Positions 37,061 to 38,087 of a DNA stretch of 38,087 nucleotides are shown piece by piece. The DNA comes from a virus. How positions within the stretch are numbered: position 1 is the stretch's first letter; the number at the start of each line of letters is the position of its first letter. The translations under genes were made by a program, and so were the position numbers. The stretch lies in IMG/VR virus record IMGVR_UViG_3300049893_000866, positions 1 through 38,087 of that record, one strand, 5' to 3'. A model generated the notes under the pieces. It searched no databases. It was not told the origin of the DNA and saw nothing but the letters and a program-made list of their open reading frames with translations.

Positions 37061-37377
37061 TTCTTTCTAACCTCGCGGACGTGGATGATTTCTCCATCGT
37101 GTTTTTCTTTTAGTGCAGAGTTATAATCCTGATAGGCTATCGTGAAATATCCGTTTCGAATTAAAACCCAAAACTCCCTAGGCTTTGGCTTCGGCTTCAG
37201 CTTGCGGAGTTGTTTTTCATGTACGGTGTACTTATCGCCACCATCTTTAAATGAGACGTTGCACCATTTTGCGTCATAGCAGTAGGCGGAAAAAAACATC
37301 TTTCTATTTGTTAGGTCTACGTGTCCTTGTGAGTATCCGTAAACCATTACCCTATCGCCGACTTTAAACTTGCTCAT
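37057..37377 (-). CDS. Small basic protein with KOW-like start
   Basis: Read from the ATG at 37377 the product is 106 aa; this start overlaps the preceding stop as ATGA and has AGGAAG upstream, while the longer GTG reading does not fit. It opens with FKVGDRVMVYGYSQG, a strand-turn pattern like KOW or SH3-type barrels, then WCNVSFKDGGDKYTV. The middle is a Lys-Pro linker (KLKPKPKPRE) and the end a small alpha/beta segment. Function unknown. Confidence 0.65.
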   Translation of the reverse strand: MSKFKVGDRVMVYGYSQGHVDLTNRKMFFSAYCYDAKWCNVSFKDGGDKYTVHEKQLRKLKPKPKPREFWVLIRNGYFTIAYQDYNSALKEKHDGEIIHVREVRKK

Positions 37378-37607
37378 ATAAACCACTTCCTAAGTAAACT
37401 TCCGATCGGGTCATGTGGCTGAACTCGACTCAAAAACCAGCCTTCCTCTTGGCATATCCAACACGGTGAGAACTTGCCGCCCAAGGGTTTTTGCGCTGAA
37501 AGATTGTAGACCGCAGGTCTAGTCCAGCAAACCGCGCAAGGGATGTTATGCTCTGCTATCGGGGCACCTCCGAAGTCATTCACCACTGGTTTAACCATCT
37601 CCATCAC
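37374..37607 (-). CDS. Small zinc-binding protein
   Basis: The product is 77 aa. CAVC near residue 24 and CWIC near 49 make a four-cysteine zinc site. The end is hydrophobic and basic (IGSLLRKWFI). It overlaps genes on both sides by 4 bp. It is one of at least four small CxxC proteins in this operon, which may act together on host transcription or translation; no direct evidence for this. Confidence 0.65.
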   Translation of the reverse strand: MMEMVKPVVNDFGGAPIAEHNIPCAVCWTRPAVYNLSAQKPLGGKFSPCWICQEEGWFLSRVQPHDPIGSLLRKWFI

Positions 37608-37795
37608 TGACTAACCCTCACACAAGCGACTCCTCGCCCGTCTTCCTTTGCTAATGGTTCTAACTGAAGCTGCGCCTTTGCGCGATTACAAGCCTCTAGA
37701 CTTGAGTAAATCTCTAGAGGATTCGTAACCTCAGCCATCACGTCGTTATTTCTTATATCGGACACTAATAAAACTACTAAGACAAAGACTTGCAT
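37604..37795 (-). CDS. Small secreted or membrane-anchored protein
   Basis: The product is 63 aa. The start (MQVFVLVVLLVSDI) is hydrophobic and could be a signal or short anchor. The rest has LEACNRAKAQL and a second cysteine, ACVRVSQ, allowing one disulfide. AGGT lies before the ATG. It is the first gene after the hexamer tract in the direction of transcription. Confidence 0.6.
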   Translation of the reverse strand: MQVFVLVVLLVSDIRNNDVMAEVTNPLEIYSSLEACNRAKAQLQLEPLAKEDGRGVACVRVSQ

Positions 37796-37804
37796 AGATA
37801 CCTG

Positions 37805-38008
37805 TTACTTAAATTTAAAAAGACTACCGCGACCACGACCGCGACCACGACCACGACCACGACCACGACCGCGACCCCGACCGCGACCCCGACCACGACC
37901 GCGACCCCGACCGCGACAGCGACCGCGACCCCGACCACGACCGCGACCCCGACCACGACCGCGACCGCGACCCCGACCGCGACAGCGACCGCGACCGCGA
38001 CCTATCAA
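37805..38008 (-). CDS. Possible (Gly-Arg)n repeat protein
   Basis: Read from a TTG at 38008 the product is 67 aa: a Met-Ile start, about 29 Gly-Arg units with two Cys-Arg variants, and the end GSLFKFK. AGAAGG lies 2 bases before the TTG, which is too close to be ideal. In this frame the changing base of the hexamer is the third base of Arg codons (CGC, CGT, CGG), so 26 of 28 units are synonymous. A competing frame starts at an ATG (38036) that overlaps the preceding stop as TAATG and reads Ser-Arg/Trp/Gly; there the variants change the residue. RG repeats bind RNA in known proteins. It may equally be non-coding repeat DNA. Confidence 0.35.
   Translation of the reverse strand: MIGRGRGRCRGRGRGRGRGRGRGRGRGRGRCRGRGRGRGRGRGRGRGRGRGRGRGRGRGRGSLFKFK
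37831..38002. repeat. Hexanucleotide tandem repeat (GACCNC)n
   Basis: Twenty-eight full units plus GACC: 12 GACCGC, 8 GACCAC, 6 GACCCC and 2 GACAGC. Longer periods are visible, such as GACCAC-GACCGC-GACCCC recurring. No stop codon occurs in any of the six frames. It lies between the genes at 80-418 and 37604-37795 on the closed map. Copy number at the window junction is uncertain because the assembly overlap falls inside it. Confidence 0.95.
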
Positions 38009-38087
38009 ATCCTTCTCGGAGTAAGACCTGGTTCATTACTTTTTATCTCTTGGTAAATCGTGATTCCATCTCGCAGCGTCGACAACT
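37957..38087. repeat. Terminal overlap, right copy
   Basis: This matches bases 1-131 with one mismatch (37961 against 5). It includes the final hexamer units and, at 38036-38087, the last codons of the gene annotated at 80-418. Confidence 0.9.

Noticed and set aside
37831-38002. Hexamer tract as a CRISPR array
   Set aside because: Units are 6 bp, contiguous and without spacers; no cas genes are present.
37790-38056. Rightward Thr/Ala/Pro repeat frame through the hexamer tract
   Set aside because: It runs against the direction of the surrounding genes, the variants change residues in this frame and the start is a weak TTG.

Overview
The window is a nearly complete tailed-phage genome (siphovirus-like: HK97-type head genes, a tape measure, no sheath gene) whose ends overlap. 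Bases 6-131 recur exactly at 37962-38087, so the molecule is circular, or terminally redundant, with a unit of about 37,956 bp. The host cannot be named from sequence alone. Several lipoprotein signals, a cleavable Sec signal and small lysis-type membrane proteins point to a bacterium with an outer membrane. Leucine CTA, CTAG and GATC are used unusually often. I see no integrase, CI-like repressor, DNA polymerase, CRISPR array or insertion sequence.

Layout. (1) A leftward operon starts near 2862. It runs through a small charged protein, a CHAP endolysin, two membrane proteins, a ribbon-helix-helix regulator, an NlpC/P60 lipoprotein and a conserved small protein, and then crosses the ends of the window. 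There it meets a 6-bp tandem repeat (37831-38002) and continues through many small, ATGA-coupled genes, several with zinc-binding cysteine pairs. It ends with a Rad52-like annealing candidate, SSB and three small genes, and stops at an intrinsic terminator at 33078-33114. (2) 2863-3439 is a 577-bp non-coding region with several strong inverted repeats, including a 9-bp pairing that encloses about 120 nt. (3) From about 3390 the rightward programme begins: small proteins and two related lipoproteins, then ParB-like protein, adenine methyltransferase, HNH nuclease, terminase small and large subunits, a metallopeptidase, portal, two gp10-like proteins, scaffold, major capsid protein, connectors, a glycine-rich fibre-like protein, tail terminator, tail tube, frameshifted tail chaperones (GGGAAAG slip site), tape measure, baseplate or fibre genes and a second cluster of small lysis-type proteins. 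(4) A convergent RusA-like resolvase, a metallophosphoesterase and an aberrant tRNA-like gene lie between the two programmes.

The rightward genes build and package the virion. The leftward set carries recombination and ssDNA functions, regulation and, unusually, the endolysin. The most unusual items are the hexamer tract, whose variation is almost wholly synonymous in a Gly-Arg reading frame; the structured non-coding region; the tRNA-like gene without a normal anticodon arm; and a tail-module protein with a Sec signal peptide.
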